Source: Teratosphaeria epicoccoides
Lineage: Eukaryota; Ascomycota; Dothideomycetes; Mycosphaerellales; Teratosphaeriaceae
Reading direction: 5' to 3'
DNA: 51,958 bases
Assembly: GCA_021401465.1 (NCBI GenBank)
Contig: JADDMT010000168.1
Location: 1 to 51,958, forward strand
In this document: one piece after another, positions 10,764 to 23,021 of the stretch
Layout of the letters: every line of letters starts with the position of its first letter
Numbering within the stretch: the stretch's first letter is position 1
Position numbers and translations under genes: made by a program
Notes under the pieces: model-generated
Seen by the model: only the letters and a program-made list of their open reading frames with translations
Databases searched by the model: none
What the model was told of the DNA's origin: nothing

Positions 10764-13700
10764 GGTTTCCTAGATGGCGTGATAGCCGAGCCGGTCGACA
10801 GCGTCCCGCAGGAGTCTAGTCGTGGCTTAGGATCTCCTTCCTAGGTTCGTTCCTTTCTCGAAACTTCGTATCTTTTGCTAACAGTTTCGCAGATGTTCTA
10901 GGGGTTCCTAGGTGTTCTCGGTACTCCTATATCCTTCCCATTTTACTAAGTACTCTCGCTGTCTGTCCTGCTAGCGAGTGTCGATAATCCTCTTGACAGT
11001 GTACTCTAGTTCTTCTACTTTAGGGTCAAGTAGTAAGGGTTCTGATTGCAGTGCGGCGTCTAGCGCTGCTTGTTCTAGCAGAGAGACATAGAACACCGGG
11101 TGTATTCTTATCTGCTCGGGTAGCTGTAACTCAAAATTAACTAGTCCCTTCTTAGCCTTAATCCTAAATGGTCCTAGTTTTACAGCGTCTAGTTTTTTAC
11201 TCGGCTTGTCCGATTTGATGTGATGGCGGAGGAGATACACCTTGTCCCCCTCCTTTAGAATTAGTCCCTTAATTCTCTTACGATTTGCGTACTATGCCAT
11301 GTTCTGCTAATAGAACTGCAGGTCGAGTCGTGCTTCTGTTTGTAGTCAGCGTAGATGTTCTACTCGTCCGAGTGCTGCTAGGTTCGGATTACTAGCTAAG
11401 ACGTCCGGAATGTCTTCTATAGCTGATCTATACGCCATCTGAAATAGCGAGAGTCCTGTCGACTCTGCTAGCGTACTATTATACGCAAGCTATGCTATTA
11501 GCAACAACTCTACCTAGTTGTTCTAGTCCCTATTCACATAGGATCGAAGGTACTATTCTAACGTCTGATTTAGGCGTTCTGTCTGTCTATCTGTCTAAGG
11601 GTAGAAGGAAGTACTTAGTCGATGTTTGACCTAGAATTGTCTTATTAGGGCTCTCTAGAAGTTAGAGGTAAACACGGATCCTCGATCTATTACTAGGTCC
11701 TGTAGTATGCCGTGTAGTGCTACTCCCTATTTAATGAAGACATGCGCGATATCTTTAGTCTTAAAGTCTTCGCAATAAGGGATAAACTTCCTAAACTTAG
11801 TGAATCGGTCGACTACTACCATGATCCTGTCGAAGAACTCATTAGTTACGGGTTCTCTTGACTAAGGTAGTTTAACAATAAAATCCATGGCGAGCGATTC
11901 CTATAGCTGTTAAGGTACCTTAAGTAGTCGTAGTAGCCTATACGGTTTATGATAGTCATGCTTACTTCGTTAGTAAGTTACATATTAACAGACGTAGTCC
12001 TCGATTGCCTTGCTTATCCTAGGGAAGTAATATTCTTGTCAGAGAATTTGCTTCATTTTAGACACTCCTAGGTGTCCTGCCTAAGGTACGTCATGTCGGA
12101 GGCGTAGTAGTTCCGATTGTAAAGACGTTAGCACATATACTAATCCTTGAAACAGAAGGATTCCGTCTTTGTCTTCCTAATCCTCCTGTCTATTAATGTC
12201 GTCGCGGACAGCGAGTACAGTTAGGTCATGGATTAGCGCGTTCTTCAGGTCGTCCTAAAATCCACTAGTCTATGTGACAGTCATGGCCGCGAGTTAGTTG
12301 ACTCCTAGTATGCTATCGCTATTTTCCTGGAGAACAGCATGTTTCTCCTGCTTCACGCCCTTCATGTAGTCTGTCTAGCGGCTAAGTGCATCGGCGCGTG
12401 CGTTATTAGTCCCCTTACGATAGACAATCTTGCAGTTAAAACTAGAGAGCTCCTCGCTCTACCGAACCTGTCGTCAGTTTAACTCTTTCGTCGTTATGAA
12501 GTATCGCAAGTTCTCATAGTCTGTGTAGACCGTGACCTAGTGCTTAGAACCTTCTAAGTAGACTCGCTAGGCCTTGTAGGCGTCTACTATAGCTAGAAGT
12601 TCTTTGTCGTAGACGTCATAACGGAGTTCTAGTCTAGACAATTTCCTCGAGTAGTAGGCGACTAGCTGTAGTCGTCTACTCGGTCCTAGTTAACTTAAGC
12701 ATGCCCCGAGTGCTACGTCGGAGGCATCTGTTTCGACTATGATAGGTTTATCTAGGTCGAACATAAGTAAGATCAGCTAATCTGTAAATCGTCGCTTAAG
12801 TTCCTTGAAGGCATTCTGTTAGGCGTCGTCCTATACAAATAGTGTATCCTTTGTCGTAAGAGTCGTAAGTAGTGCCGTAATCTTCGAATAGTTTGCTACA
12901 AATCTCCTGTAGAAGTTAGCGAATCTAAGGAAGGACTATACTTCCTTAACATTAGTCGGCGTAGGCTACTCTTTTACGACCTAGACTTTCTTAGTGTCTA
13001 TCTTGATTCTATTCTATGCTACTACGTAGCTAAGGAATTATACTTCCTGCTTATGAAACTCGCTCTTCTGCGGCTTAACCTTTAGCTAGTAATCCTAGAG
13101 TTTCTGAAGTACCTTGCGTACATGAGTCCTATACTCTTCGATTGTCCGGGAATAGACGAGGATGTTGTCTAGGTATACAACTACAAAGACGTCGAGGTAC
13201 TCTCGTAGTACGTTGTTAATAAATGCCTGCCATGTAGCTAGGGCGTTTGTTAACCTAAATAGCATGACTATGTACTCATAGTGTCCGAACCTAGTTTAGA
13301 ACGCAGTCTTCTATTCTTCGCCTTCCTTAATTCGAATTCGGTTATACGCTCCGGGTATGTCGAACTTCGAGAACTACATTGCTCCTTGTAGGCGGTCCTG
13401 TAATTCTGAGAGCAAAGGAAGCGGATAACTATTCTTTATCGTGATGTCGTTTAATCCACAATAATCTACGTAGAGTCGCTAGTCATCTTCCCCCTTAGGT
13501 ACAAACAGGATTAGATATCCGGCTAGGGACTACGACTCGCAGATGAAGCCTTTCCGGAGGTTATCTTCTAGGTATTTCCGGAGAATCTCTAGTTTCGCCG
13601 CTAACAACAGGCGAACTGATTGCTTCGTCAGTGTCTTGCTAGGGAGTAAGGGTATCCTGTAGTCCTACTCCTAGTGTTCTAGTAGAGCTTCTTAGTCGGG

Positions 13701-16111
13701 TTCTTCCTTGAAAAGAGTAGCGAACTCTTTATACTCATTAGGAACTATGAATTCGACCTTGACTTCCGATTGCGTTACTTTAACCTATAGGACGTGCACT
13801 TCCTGTTCTAGATCCTTAATGGCGGCTACTATCTCGCTTAAAGTCATAGCACATATTTCGATCTTGCCTAGTATGTCATGTACTACAGGTAGAGGTATCG
13901 ATCTTAAGAGTCCTAGGAACTAGATCCTCTCATTCTTCTAGTCGATATAGGGGTTAGCGTTTCTTAGCTATAGTAACCCTAGTACTACATCTGAGCCTAG
14001 TAACTCCGTAATGTCGAACTAGAGCATCTCTTAGTAGCGTCTTATCCGTAGAGGCATTATCTCGGTCTCTTCGTTAACTACTCCTTAGTTGTACGTAACC
14101 GGCTTTCTATTAATCGCTTGTAGCGAGAAAGCATTCGTCTTCGCCTGTAGCTTTATCCTAGCTGTCCTAGCGAACTTGGGCGTCATGAAGATTCTAGTAC
14201 ATCCTGAATCTATTAAGGCCCTAGCTAGCGTTTCGTCGATGTGTACCTATACTCTAAGGTTGTTCGCGTATCTAGCGCCGATCGCAGCATATCGTTATAG
14301 CCCTATCTAGTCTGTCCGTAGGTCTAATTCTGGCGGACCTCGTCGTTTCCCGAATAACTGTCTTTACAGACTAGTTCAGGGATCGTGTAGTCTCGGCTTC
14401 TTCTCTAAGCGTTACCGTTTTCTAGCCTAAGAGATTGTTCTCGTTCTTGGCCTTGCTGTTCCTGCGCGTTTCTTGCGTACTCTATCTTTAAGTGATAGAC
14501 TCGGAGTTGTAGCGCTCTTGGAATCTAAATACCTTTGTGGGTTAGGTAGCCTCCCTAGGGCGTGAACTCTACCCCGAATAGTACAATTTCTTGGACAACT
14601 TTCTGATGCGCGTGAGGTTAAGCTACGACTAGTAGTCTCCTAAAGTGTCGTCGTATACAGTCGGCTAGTTCGTCATACTAAAGCTAGTTAACATGTTATA
14701 CTCTATTAATCTATGGGTAAGCCTAAGCCTACTAGTTCTGTATAATTCGGATAATGTCAAGTCTAATGTCATGTAGCAGCATAGCCTATCGCTCTATGCT
14801 CTCGTCTTCCTCAGAATCAGGAATGACGGCTTCGACAAGCTCGTAGTTGTCGTCCGAACCTTCTTCTTCTTCTTCTAGTTCCTGTTGCCTTAGGACTGTC
14901 GCACTAGAAGGTGTACCCCTTAGCGCACAGATCGACTATGCCTTATTTCGGCTAGGGTACTATCCGGAACCATCTTTATTACTCATGTGAATTCGACAAT
15001 CGTCGTTATAGCACGTAGTCTAAGTAAGTGCGGCATAGTCTGGTTCTCGAGTAGGAGCGGCCTTTTGCTTAGGTGCTGTCGTTGTTACGCGAGCCTGCTC
15101 TATCCTAGGCAGCTCTTGTCGTTGCTTCTTCACAAAACATTCGCGGGAAAAGTGTCCTTTCCTCCTACAGTTATGGCACTCGAGATTACTCTTGTCAAAT
15201 AGCTTCTTTAGACTATTCTGATTAGGAGAGCCTTTCTGCGGCTTTCCTCGGGGTCTATTCCTTAGACTCCCCTTAGTCGCATCTAACTCTATAGGTTAGA
15301 GACTATAGTAATCGCTTCGCCATTTTAGTGCTAATCGTTAGACCTTATAGTTAGCCTATGCTAGCTTGCGTTTTCTATGTTGTCGTTCTTGCTGTCGTTC
15401 CTAGATGCGATTATCGATTCTAATCGCGAGATTGCTCATTTCCTTGAATGTCGTTAGCCGATCTCCTCAGGCAATTTCGTCTTTAACCGTCTCCTTTAGT
15501 CCCTAGTAGAACTAAGCGGCTAAAGCGTTATCATTCTAGTCGACTTGAGCAGAGAGGGTCTAAAAGTCCGCGCGGTCCTTAGTAGTAGAACCCTTCTGCT
15601 AGATTCCTAGGAGAGCTCTCTTAGCCTCTTGTTACTCATTACTAAGCCTAAACGCTTCGCGTAATGCCTTAAACAAGGACTTGTCTAAGTTGAGAATCTC
15701 CCTAGTTGTCGTCTTCCTGGCTTTAGCGTTGCTAACGTAATCTAGATAATCTGTTAGATGAGGCTAGATAAACTCGAACGCTAGTCCCTTCAGGTAAGAG
15801 ACAATGTATATCATTTGCTTATAATATGTTGTAAACCGTTCTATATCTACGTTAAATGCTAACTAGCATTATAGGATAAACATCTCGACTTAAGATCGTT
15901 GTCCTGTAAACTCTGTAGGGCTTCCTATCTTAAAGCCGTTATTGCTGTGTCTATTCCCGGTAGTTAAACCTACGACAGATGCTAGAGCCATCTCGCTAAG
16001 GTGAATGGATTCGAGCTACTACGTGACTTGAGGTATAGTAGCAACTTGTTCTCGTAGTGTCGGTTAACTGTCGCTAGAACTTGAACTAACAGTTAAAGAA
16101 CTACTTGACAT
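10755..16111 (-). pseudogene. Gag-Pol of A3, RIP-degraded, gag and pol in different frames
   Basis: Gag starts at the ATG complementary to 16109-16111. Pol ends at TGA 10755-10757 after the chromodomain. The CCHC knuckle of Gag is near 15127-15170. The GGGAAAC heptamer (complement of 14345-14351) sits in the gag frame 1,761 nt after the ATG, and protease onward is in the -1 frame. Stops are spread through all domains. The only longer open stretch is 10971-11240, which covers the end of integrase up to the edge of the chromodomain. Confidence 0.87.
14345..14351 (-). promoter_or_regulatory. Putative -1 frameshift heptamer GGGAAAC (A3)
   Basis: Same position and phase as in A1, A5, A6 and B. 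The zero frame reads G GGA AAC; one step back gives the pol frame. Confidence 0.6.
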
Positions 16112-16170
16112 AGGCGTATGTCAAGCGCTCGACAAGTCTCCTGATGCTTCCTTAGAAGTAGTACTTAAAA

Positions 16171-16659
16171 TTTCATAAGGGTAGGTACTAATAGCAGGAA
16201 GGAGATTAGGTGTTAGACTCGCAGAGCTGTGAAGAATATCGACAATAGTAGTTAACCTTGTAACTAACTCTCCTCTAAGCAAGAGAGGATTAAATTAAGA
16301 TTAAGCACGAAGCTCCTAACTGCCTATCCTAAAGCTATCCCTATATACTAGAGAGATAGAGCAGCTCTGTTAGATCTGTCGATAGACCTAACAGATCTGT
16401 GTCTACAGATCTGTAGACTAACCCTATAGATCTAAGGGTCTGTTATCCTATGACAGATCCCTTCTTCCTTGTAGGCCTATAGATCTGTAGACTAACCCTA
16501 CAGATCTAGGGATCTGTCCTTACGTAACAGATCCTTTCTCCTATGACTATGCCTATAACTTATAGTACTCCTATGACTATACTATGACTCATAGTACTTA
16601 GGACCCTCATGATCCTGTATCCTATAGTACTCCGGACAGTACTCCTGACACTTATGACA
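16171..16659 (-). repeat. 5' LTR of A3
   Basis: 489 bp. The plus-strand left end reads TTTCAT instead of TGTCAT, a rare transversion. The right end is intact (TTATGACA). The reverse-strand TATA box drives transcription towards gag. Confidence 0.92.
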
Positions 16660-16664
16660 AGTAC
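16660..16664. repeat. Target-site duplication of A3, right copy (AGTAC)
   Basis: Pairs with 9639-9643. Confidence 0.92.
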
Positions 16665-16932
16665 GTACTTGTAGTTTCCTAATATCTCGATCTGCATGTA
16701 AAGCGAAGGTGTTACGAAGCCGCCTAACATGTAACAGATTAAAACCCGCCCGAGTTAGCAGCCTCTACCCCGTACTCGCTACGAAGGTGTTAAGGTATGC
16801 GCATAACACATGTTATGCAGGCTATCTACCTATTTACTCTTGCGTAGTATAAGCGTGCTACATCTCGTACCCTATACGCTCTACATGCATTACTTAGTAA
16901 GGCTAGGGACATCCTCATAGGAGGAGGGGTAG
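16665..16932. other. Family C spacer (part 2) with polypurine tract
   Basis: Continuation of the spacer split by A3. It matches 48276-48545 of the second copy in reverse. It ends in the purine run AGGAGGAGGGGTAG (about 16918-16932) directly before the 3' LTR, the expected place for second-strand priming. No gene is seen. Confidence 0.7.
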
Positions 16933-17292
16933 TGATACAGTTGATACTAGGGGGCTATTAGAGCCGCATAGGTTCCGATGCCTGCCCTTAGCATGTAGTG
17001 ACCCTGCTACACATAGTAAGGGGGTCCTTCGTACATACGTTAGCTTGTATGTCGTCTAAGTAGGATTAGTTGTTAACGTAGGACGCCCCTACGTCGCTCT
17101 TCCTACGGTACCCCTGCGGGGTTAGGCTCGGACATGCTTTCCCTAATTAAGGAGCGTCAGGGGTTATAAGCACCCTTAGCGCCACCTCTGCGATAAGCAG
17201 AAAGCAGCGCTGTCTTATACCTACTAAAAGGTCAGATTACTCTGTCACACTACGAGATGTTTTCATATCATATAGCATATACATCTATATTA
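16933..17292 (+). repeat. 3' LTR of C1 (360 bp)
   Basis: Starts TGATACAG and ends CTATATTA. It differs from the 5' LTR only by transitions in my comparison. Confidence 0.93.
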
Positions 17293-17297
17293 GTAAC
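17293..17297. repeat. Target-site duplication of C1, right copy (GTAAC)
   Basis: Pairs with 2099-2103. Confidence 0.9.
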
Positions 17298-17612
17298 TAT
17301 GGTTCCTATTAGTATTTGTTCTATAACAAAGTTGTAATAGGCATAATCTATCTTTAGTTATAGGTAATTCTAGAATTTAGCTTGTAGCATCATCTATGTG
17401 TAGTTAAGCTATACTAGGTTTATTCTTCGTTACTTGTTATTTATCCTTAGGAATATTTCTTTATGTTGTCTTATAATATGTAGTAATAATACGCGTATTA
17501 GTGCTAGCGTATCTACTATAAACGTAAGGATTTCGTCGTTACTTCCTTCCTTGATTTCTTTATTAGATTTGTCTAATTCATTAGGACTTTCTTCCTTAGA
17601 CTTGTCTTGCTA
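17298..17612 (-). pseudogene. Family D remnant, gag-like part
   Basis: Removing C1 joins this to 2103 on the minus strand. The reading is continuous across the join (…ILIGTIV then TLYRYLLLDN). The segment is upstream of the protease and so should be Gag. It is visibly richer in A and T than its neighbours and lacks a recognisable zinc knuckle. On the right it meets A4 in a junction with no LTR. The Gag identity is inferred from position. Confidence 0.55.
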
Positions 17613-18071
17613 ATCCTCAAGCCGAGTAAAAAACTAGACGCTGTAAAACTAGGACTATTCAGGATTAAGGCCAAAAAAGGACTAGTTAATTTTAAGTTAC
17701 AGCTACCTAAGCAGATAAGAATATACCCTGTGTTCTATGTCTCTCTACTAGAACAAGTAGCGCTAGACGCTGCACTGCAAACAGAACCCTTACTACTTAA
17801 CCCTAAAGTAGAAGAACCGGAGTACACTGTCGAAAAGATTGTTGACACTCGCTAGCAGGACAGACAGCAAGAGTACTTAGTAAAATGGGAAGGATATAGG
17901 AGTACCGAGAACACCTAGGAACCCCTAGAACATCTGCGAAACTGTTAGCAAAAGATACGAAGTTTCGAGAAAGGAACGAACCTAGGAAGAAGATCCTAAG
18001 CCATGACTAGACTCCTGCGGGATGCTATCAGTCAGCTCGGCTACCACGCTATCCAGGAAACCCTAATATGA
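17613..18071 (+). pseudogene. Pol C-terminus of A4 with chromodomain
   Basis: Contains the end of integrase (KPSKKLDAVKLGLFRIKAKK, FYVSLLEQ) and then a chromodomain with LVKWEGY near 17880. It ends at TGA 18069-18071. TAG replaces sense codons inside the chromodomain. Everything upstream is missing. Confidence 0.8.
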
Positions 18072-18614
18072 GGCGTTAGCGAAACCCTCTATTACGCTCT
18101 ATGTCGTAGGACTAAGAGCGAGACCCGCTAAAGGATCTAGGTTAAGAAGAAACCTAGCCTGCGAGAGAGCCTGTTCCTCGGCCTTATCCTCCCTAATCTC
18201 ACGCTCCTCGAGAGCGCGACTATCCTCGACCTCCTAGTCGACCGCGTCTAACTGTTTTCGAAGACGCATCTCCTTTACATACGCCTCTATTATCTTCTGC
18301 GAAGCCTCGGCTAGGACCGCCTTCGCATGATCGAGATTAGCAATTAGTCTTTTCCGCTAATCGCCTAACTTCTTCTATTCGACCTCTGTCACCTTCGCGT
18401 TATAACTCCGACAGTTGCTAAAGTGACATTACAAACATTTCCCTAAGGAAATGTGTACCTAACAAACGAGCTTTAACTCTTGACACTAAGTACAGGACTT
18501 CATGCTGTCCTAGCCCTAACGATAGATTTGATTCGCGCGGCGTTTGCGTTTCTGCGTTAAAGGGGCGTTAGTGTCTAGGATGACATAAGGCAGTAATGTA
18601 GAAAGAGAAGACAT
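18063..18614 (-). pseudogene. Antisense zinc-cluster gene of A4
   Basis: 552 bp from the ATG (complement of 18612-18614) to the shared TAG, no net indel relative to the other copies. Several in-frame stops. See 34719-35270 for the domain description. Confidence 0.72.
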
Positions 18615-18694
18615 CACGGCATAAAAGGAAATGACAAGAGAAACCCCGCACTAATAAGGTAGCTTAGGGACGAGCTAGGCTAAGAGGGGGATAG

Positions 18695-19164
18695 TGTCAT
18701 GAGTATTAGGAGTACTATAGGTTTTAGGATTATGAGGGTCCTAAGTGCTATGAGTTATAGTATAGTTATAGGAGTACTATGAGTTATAGGCATAGTCATA
18801 GGAGAAAGGATCTGTCACGTGAAGACAGATCCCCGGATCTATAGGGTTAGTCTACAGATCTATAGGCCTGTAAGGAAGAAGGGATCTGTTATAGGATAAT
18901 AGACCCTTAGATCTGTAGGGTTAGTCTATAGCTCTACAGACACGGATCTGTTAGGTCTGTCGACAGATCTAACAGAGCTGCTCTGTCTCTCTAGTATATA
19001 GGGATAGCTTTAGGACAGGCAGTTAGGAGCTTCGTGCTTAATTTAATTCCCTTTCCCTAGGAGATAGTTAGTTATAAGGACAATTACTATTGTCGATATT
19101 CTTCACAGCTCTACGAGTCTAACACCTAGTTACCTTCCTGCTATTAGTACCTACCCTTATAACA
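18695..19164 (+). repeat. LTR of A4 (470-bp variant)
   Basis: Starts TGTCATGAGTA and ends TTATAACA, mutated from TGACA. It is shorter than the standard LTR through a loss near the left end and a different stretch after the TATA box, both shared with A6. Confidence 0.9.
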
Positions 19165-22100
19165 CTGCTCGCTAGCGCGCTCGGATGCGCTACTTCTAGG
19201 AGAAAGGAGGCCTAAATAGAGACAAGGATCCTAAAGCTTTCTTCGCGTACCTTGAAGCCATGTTTGTAGATAGCAAAGAGACAGCGAAGGCTCTAGAATA
19301 GCTTACGAACCTCTAACACGCGGCAGGCTAGCCATAGCACAAGTACTAGCTAGAATTCGACGAACTCCTGCTGTTAGTAGGGAGAGACTAGTAGACAGAT
19401 GACGTGAAGATCAGATACCTCAAGAATTTGTTTTTAAACCCCGCGAGGATGTACATAGCAAACGTGAGAGATTAGGAGGACTACTTCGCGTTCGCAGAGG
19501 AGGTCGAAAGAGTCATGACAAACTTCGAGGCTACTGACTAGTTTAAGGCGGCCTGTAGGAGGTAGTTAAGAGAGAAGAACAAGGACTCTAAGGGGATTCC
19601 TATAGTTGCTATGTAGGTACCTAACCCTAGGGTCGGATCCTAAGTAGACGTGGATAGAGATACGCTTATAGTACTAACTCATACTATAGGAGACCGGCCT
19701 AATAGCAGAGGACCCTAACAGAACAGTAGGGGGAAACAACGTGCCAAATAGGTAGACGCTACTAAAAGAGAGAGACGCTAGGAAAACAACCTGTGTTACT
19801 ACTACAGAGCGTCTAGATGCTAGGTTAAGGGGTGTCCCTACGCCCTAGCTACACCTCTAGCCTAGATTAACGCTACTCAAGTGTCGCTATTACTAGAAGA
19901 CAATTAGATTAAAGAGGAACCTAGGAAGAAATACTCGGGAAAAGATTAACTCCTACTTAGAGTCAGGAAGCAGGAGTAATAGAAGCATTAGTAGAAGGAT
20001 AGGAGAGAGTTAAGGGATCTATAGACAGGAACCTGATTTATACTGATGTAGTCCTTACAAATAATACCGGGACATTAGCTCTTATTGACGAAGGGTGCTA
20101 GTACTACGCTACAATTAACAGAGACCTAGTAAAAGGCCTCGGTCTAAGCTTAATAAGCAAAGAGTCACGAATAGCGAGGGGCGTAACAGCGTCGATACAG
20201 GACTCTGTAGTAGAAGGAGTAGTCGCCTTCTAGATAGAAATTAAGAGGTTCTAGTAACTAGTATACGCATATGTAGTAAAGGACCTCGCCTTCCTCCTAA
20301 TCCTAGGGAACCCCTAGAAGGCTCACAATAAAGTGCGGACCGCGCCAGAAAAGCGCTAGTACTAGCATAGGAGAGCAGGACAGTAGATAGATAAGGGTCG
20401 GAACTACTAAGAATATAAGGACCGTAGGGACTTTACCTAGGTATACGCGACCGCGATAGCGGATGTCAAAGAGGCCTTAAAAACAAAAGAATACCTGACG
20501 CTTAACGAGTTAAGGAAGGCGCTCCCTCTAGAGCTCTAACACATGGCTCTGCTATTTTGCTGCAGGGAAGCGGAGAACTTAGCGCTATACTGCCCTAGTA
20601 TTAACTACTACGTCAAACTCTGCGAAGGACTAGACAGATCCTAACTGGCTCTGCTATAGGGACCCCTATACGGCATGTCGAAGGAGGAACTACTTATGCT
20701 AAGGAAGTCCTTAGACGAACTGTTAGGGAAGGGATTCATCTAGCTTACTAACTTAGAGGCCGCGGCTCCTGTGCTTTTTGTCCGGAAGCTAGAGAGGGGG
20801 TCTCTAGTTCTACTACGACTACTATACTCTTAACGTAATCACAAAGCAAGATAGGTACCCTCTCCCGTTAATTCTAGAGACCTTGAGGAACCTCACAGGC
20901 GCCTAGTAGCTTACTAAGGTAGACGTAGTATTAGCCTTCTACTAAATCTGTATAGCGAAAGGCTATAAGTACAAAACGGCCTTTCGTATAAGGTTCGGCT
21001 TATTCGAATAGTTAGTATGTCTGTTCGGTTTATCTAGGGCTCTAGCGACGTTCTAGTAATATATTAACATACTGTTACGCAAGGAATTAGACGACTACGC
21101 CTCTACATACATAGACGACGTCATTATATATAGCGGCGGTTTACTAGAAGACTATTTTGCTAAGGTAACGCAAGTACTCCGGAAGCTCTAGGATAGGGGC
21201 CTATACCTTAACCCCAGAAAAAGCGAGTTTGCTAAGAAGGAGATCAAGTACCTAGGGTTCATAATCTATGCTAACAGAAAAGGCGTAGGGACTAACCTAG
21301 AAAAGGTAGAGGCTATGCGTAACTAGGAGCAGCTAAGGACATAGAAGGAAGTCCGTAGATTCCTTGGCTTTGCTAACTACTACAGGATGTTTATCCCGAA
21401 CTACTTAAAGACAGCTAGGCCGTTAACTACGCTTACAGGAAAGGGCCGGCTATTCTCCTAGGGAGAAAGCGAGGAGTCTGCGTTTAAAACGCTAAAGGCG
21501 AAGTTCTACTCCGCGCTAGTCCTTTCTTAATAGAACCTAGAGCTGCCGACCTTTTTAGAGACTAACTATAGTAGGTTTACGTTAGAGGCGGCTCTCCTGC
21601 AAGAAAGTAACAGAGTCTGTAGACTAGTCGGCTTCTTTTCATAGAAGCTTAACAAAGCGGAGATTAATTATAACATCTACGACAAGGAAATGTTAGCTAT
21701 GATATCTAGCCTTAAGTTCTAGGGCCCTAAGCTAAGATCGTGTAGCCTCTTTACAATTCTTACGGACTACAAAAACCTAGAGTACTTCATGTTTAAGCAG
21801 TAGCTGTCTAAGCGACAGATACGGTAGTATAAGACTCTCGCGTAATTCTAGTTCTCCCTAGTGTATTGCCTAGGCGCCAAGGTAGTAGTCCCGGACGCGC
21901 TGTTAAGACGAGAACAGGACACACTAGGAGCAGAAGATAAGGAATTGCAGCTTAAGAGGTTCTTAGATCTAGAGGTCGTGAAAAATTAGCCGGAGACTAT
22001 AGACAAGAGTAGTAATAGCGTACCGATTACCTCGACCTACATAATATCTACTGCCTTAGTTAAGGACGAATCGCTACTCGTTACCTCCGCGCCTTCTAAC

Positions 22101-22479
22101 ATAGACTCTACTAGGCCTTTCTAGGACCGTACCCTTAATGAGTTGTAGGTAGCTATAGTAGAGAAGGACGAGCTGTACTTAACGGTAGTCAGAGTAGTAA
22201 AGAGTAGCTCCTAGACGCTACTAGCTAGAGTGATGCTAAAATTGCAAGCTAGGGACTACAAGATTAACAAGAGGGGCTTTCTACGATACTGCAACAAGCT
22301 CTAGGTCCCTAGAGTAGCAACTAGTTAGTCTAGGCAAGACATTCCGGACCCTAGAGATTAAAGCAACAACATACTTAGGACAAGGCTAATCTAGTCTGTA
22401 CATGACGCCCTAGTATACAGGTACCTAGGACAGGATGCTACGACAATGATCCTAGGGCGTAACTTCTACTAGCCCTTGC
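19165..22479 (+). pseudogene. Family E gypsy remnant: gag, protease, RT, RNase H, start of integrase
   Basis: A fourth lineage, less related to A and B. Gag shows a knuckle remnant near 19794-19840 (CYYYRASRC). The protease active site reads IDEGC at 20087-20095 instead of the usual DSG/DTG. RT spans about 20640-21440 with YIDD at 21108-21119; a frame change near 20805 breaks it. RNase H follows (TDYKNLEYF near 21763), then the first part of the integrase zinc domain, where the B LTR cuts it off at 22480. The left end abuts the A4 LTR, so both ends and both LTRs are missing. Numerous TAG codons indicate RIP. Confidence 0.8.
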
Positions 22480-22962
22480 TGTTATGAGTGTCATGAGTGC
22501 TATAAGTCACGAGCACTATAGCCTAAGTCATAGCAGTCATGAGTGCTATAAGTTACAGTGTTATAAGTCATAGTACTATGAGTCATAACGTAGGCATAGA
22601 AGAGAGGGTCTGTCACGTAAGGATAGACACCTAGATCTGTAGGGTTAGTCTACAGATCTATAGGCCTACAGGGAGAAGGGATCTGTCATGTAAGAATAGA
22701 CCCTAGGATCTATAGGGTTAGTCTACAGATCTATAGACATAGGTCTAATAGGTCTGTTAACAGATCTAACAGAGCTGCCTTGTCTCTCTAGTATATAGGG
22801 ATAGCTTCAGGACAAGTAGTTAGGAGCTTCGTGCTTAATTACAATCTTCTCCTCTAGGGGGGATAGTTAGTACAAGGTTAATTGCCTTTGTTAATATTCT
22901 TTACTACTCTACGAGTCTAATACCTAATCCCCTTCCTGCTATTAGCACCTACCCTTCTAATA
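22480..22962 (+). repeat. 5' LTR of B (483 bp)
   Basis: Starts TGTTATGAG (mutated TGTCATGAG, compare 46642) and ends CTAATA (mutated CTGACA). The left third differs from A LTRs. The inverted-repeat array, TATA box and downstream bases are shared with A. Confidence 0.88.
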
Positions 22963-22964
22963 CT

Positions 22965-22972
22965 TTGAGCAC
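22965..22972 (+). other. Putative self-primer binding site of B
   Basis: TTGAGCAC two bases after the LTR can pair with GTGCTTAA in the LTR, including one G:U pair, as in family A. Confidence 0.45.
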
Positions 22973-23021
22973 TACTCCTAAGGAAGTATTAGGGGACTTG
23001 TTAAGCGCTTAACATACGCCT

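Larger units (their letters stand above)
9644..16659 (-). mobile_element. Complete family A Ty3/gypsy element (A3)
   Basis: 7,016 bp with 489-bp LTRs and an AGTAC target duplication, inserted in the spacer of C1. The gag-pol span (10755-16111) is 5,357 bp, exactly as in A1 and A5, so this copy has no net indel and was disabled by point mutations alone. Confidence 0.95.
2104..17292 (+). mobile_element. Family C chromodomain Ty3/gypsy element (C1), interrupted by A3
   Basis: Both LTRs are 360 bp, flanked by the same 5-bp duplication. Removing the A3 insertion (9644-16659) and one copy of its AGTAC duplication leaves an element of about 8,168 bp. Order: 5' LTR, primer site, one gag-pol frame, an intron-containing gene on the opposite strand, a spacer of about 630 bp, polypurine tract, 3' LTR. 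My hand alignment gives about 21 differences between the two LTRs, all transitions, as expected from RIP acting on each separately. A second copy starts at 47916 in the other orientation. Confidence 0.93.
17613..19164 (+). mobile_element. 5'-truncated family A element (A4)
   Basis: Homology to A elements begins abruptly near 17613, in the last part of pol (equivalent to about 28850 in A1), and runs through chromodomain, antisense gene, polypurine tract and LTR. The LTR is 470 bp and shares the same deletions as A6 (46136-46605), marking a subfamily. The left end has no LTR and no target duplication, so the 5' part was lost by deletion or recombination. Confidence 0.88.

Noticed and set aside
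14089..15202. Open frames opposite protease and gag (14089-14310, 14987-15202), recurring at 24769-25068, 25745-25966, 38596-38817, 39494-39793 and 41967-42188
   Set aside because: They recur only because the elements are copies. They lie antisense to conserved protease and zinc-knuckle codons, have no domain, no start context and no promoter-like sequence.
17293..17612. A unique host segment because of its higher A+T content
   Set aside because: It joins in frame to the family D protease region once C1 is removed, so it belongs to D.
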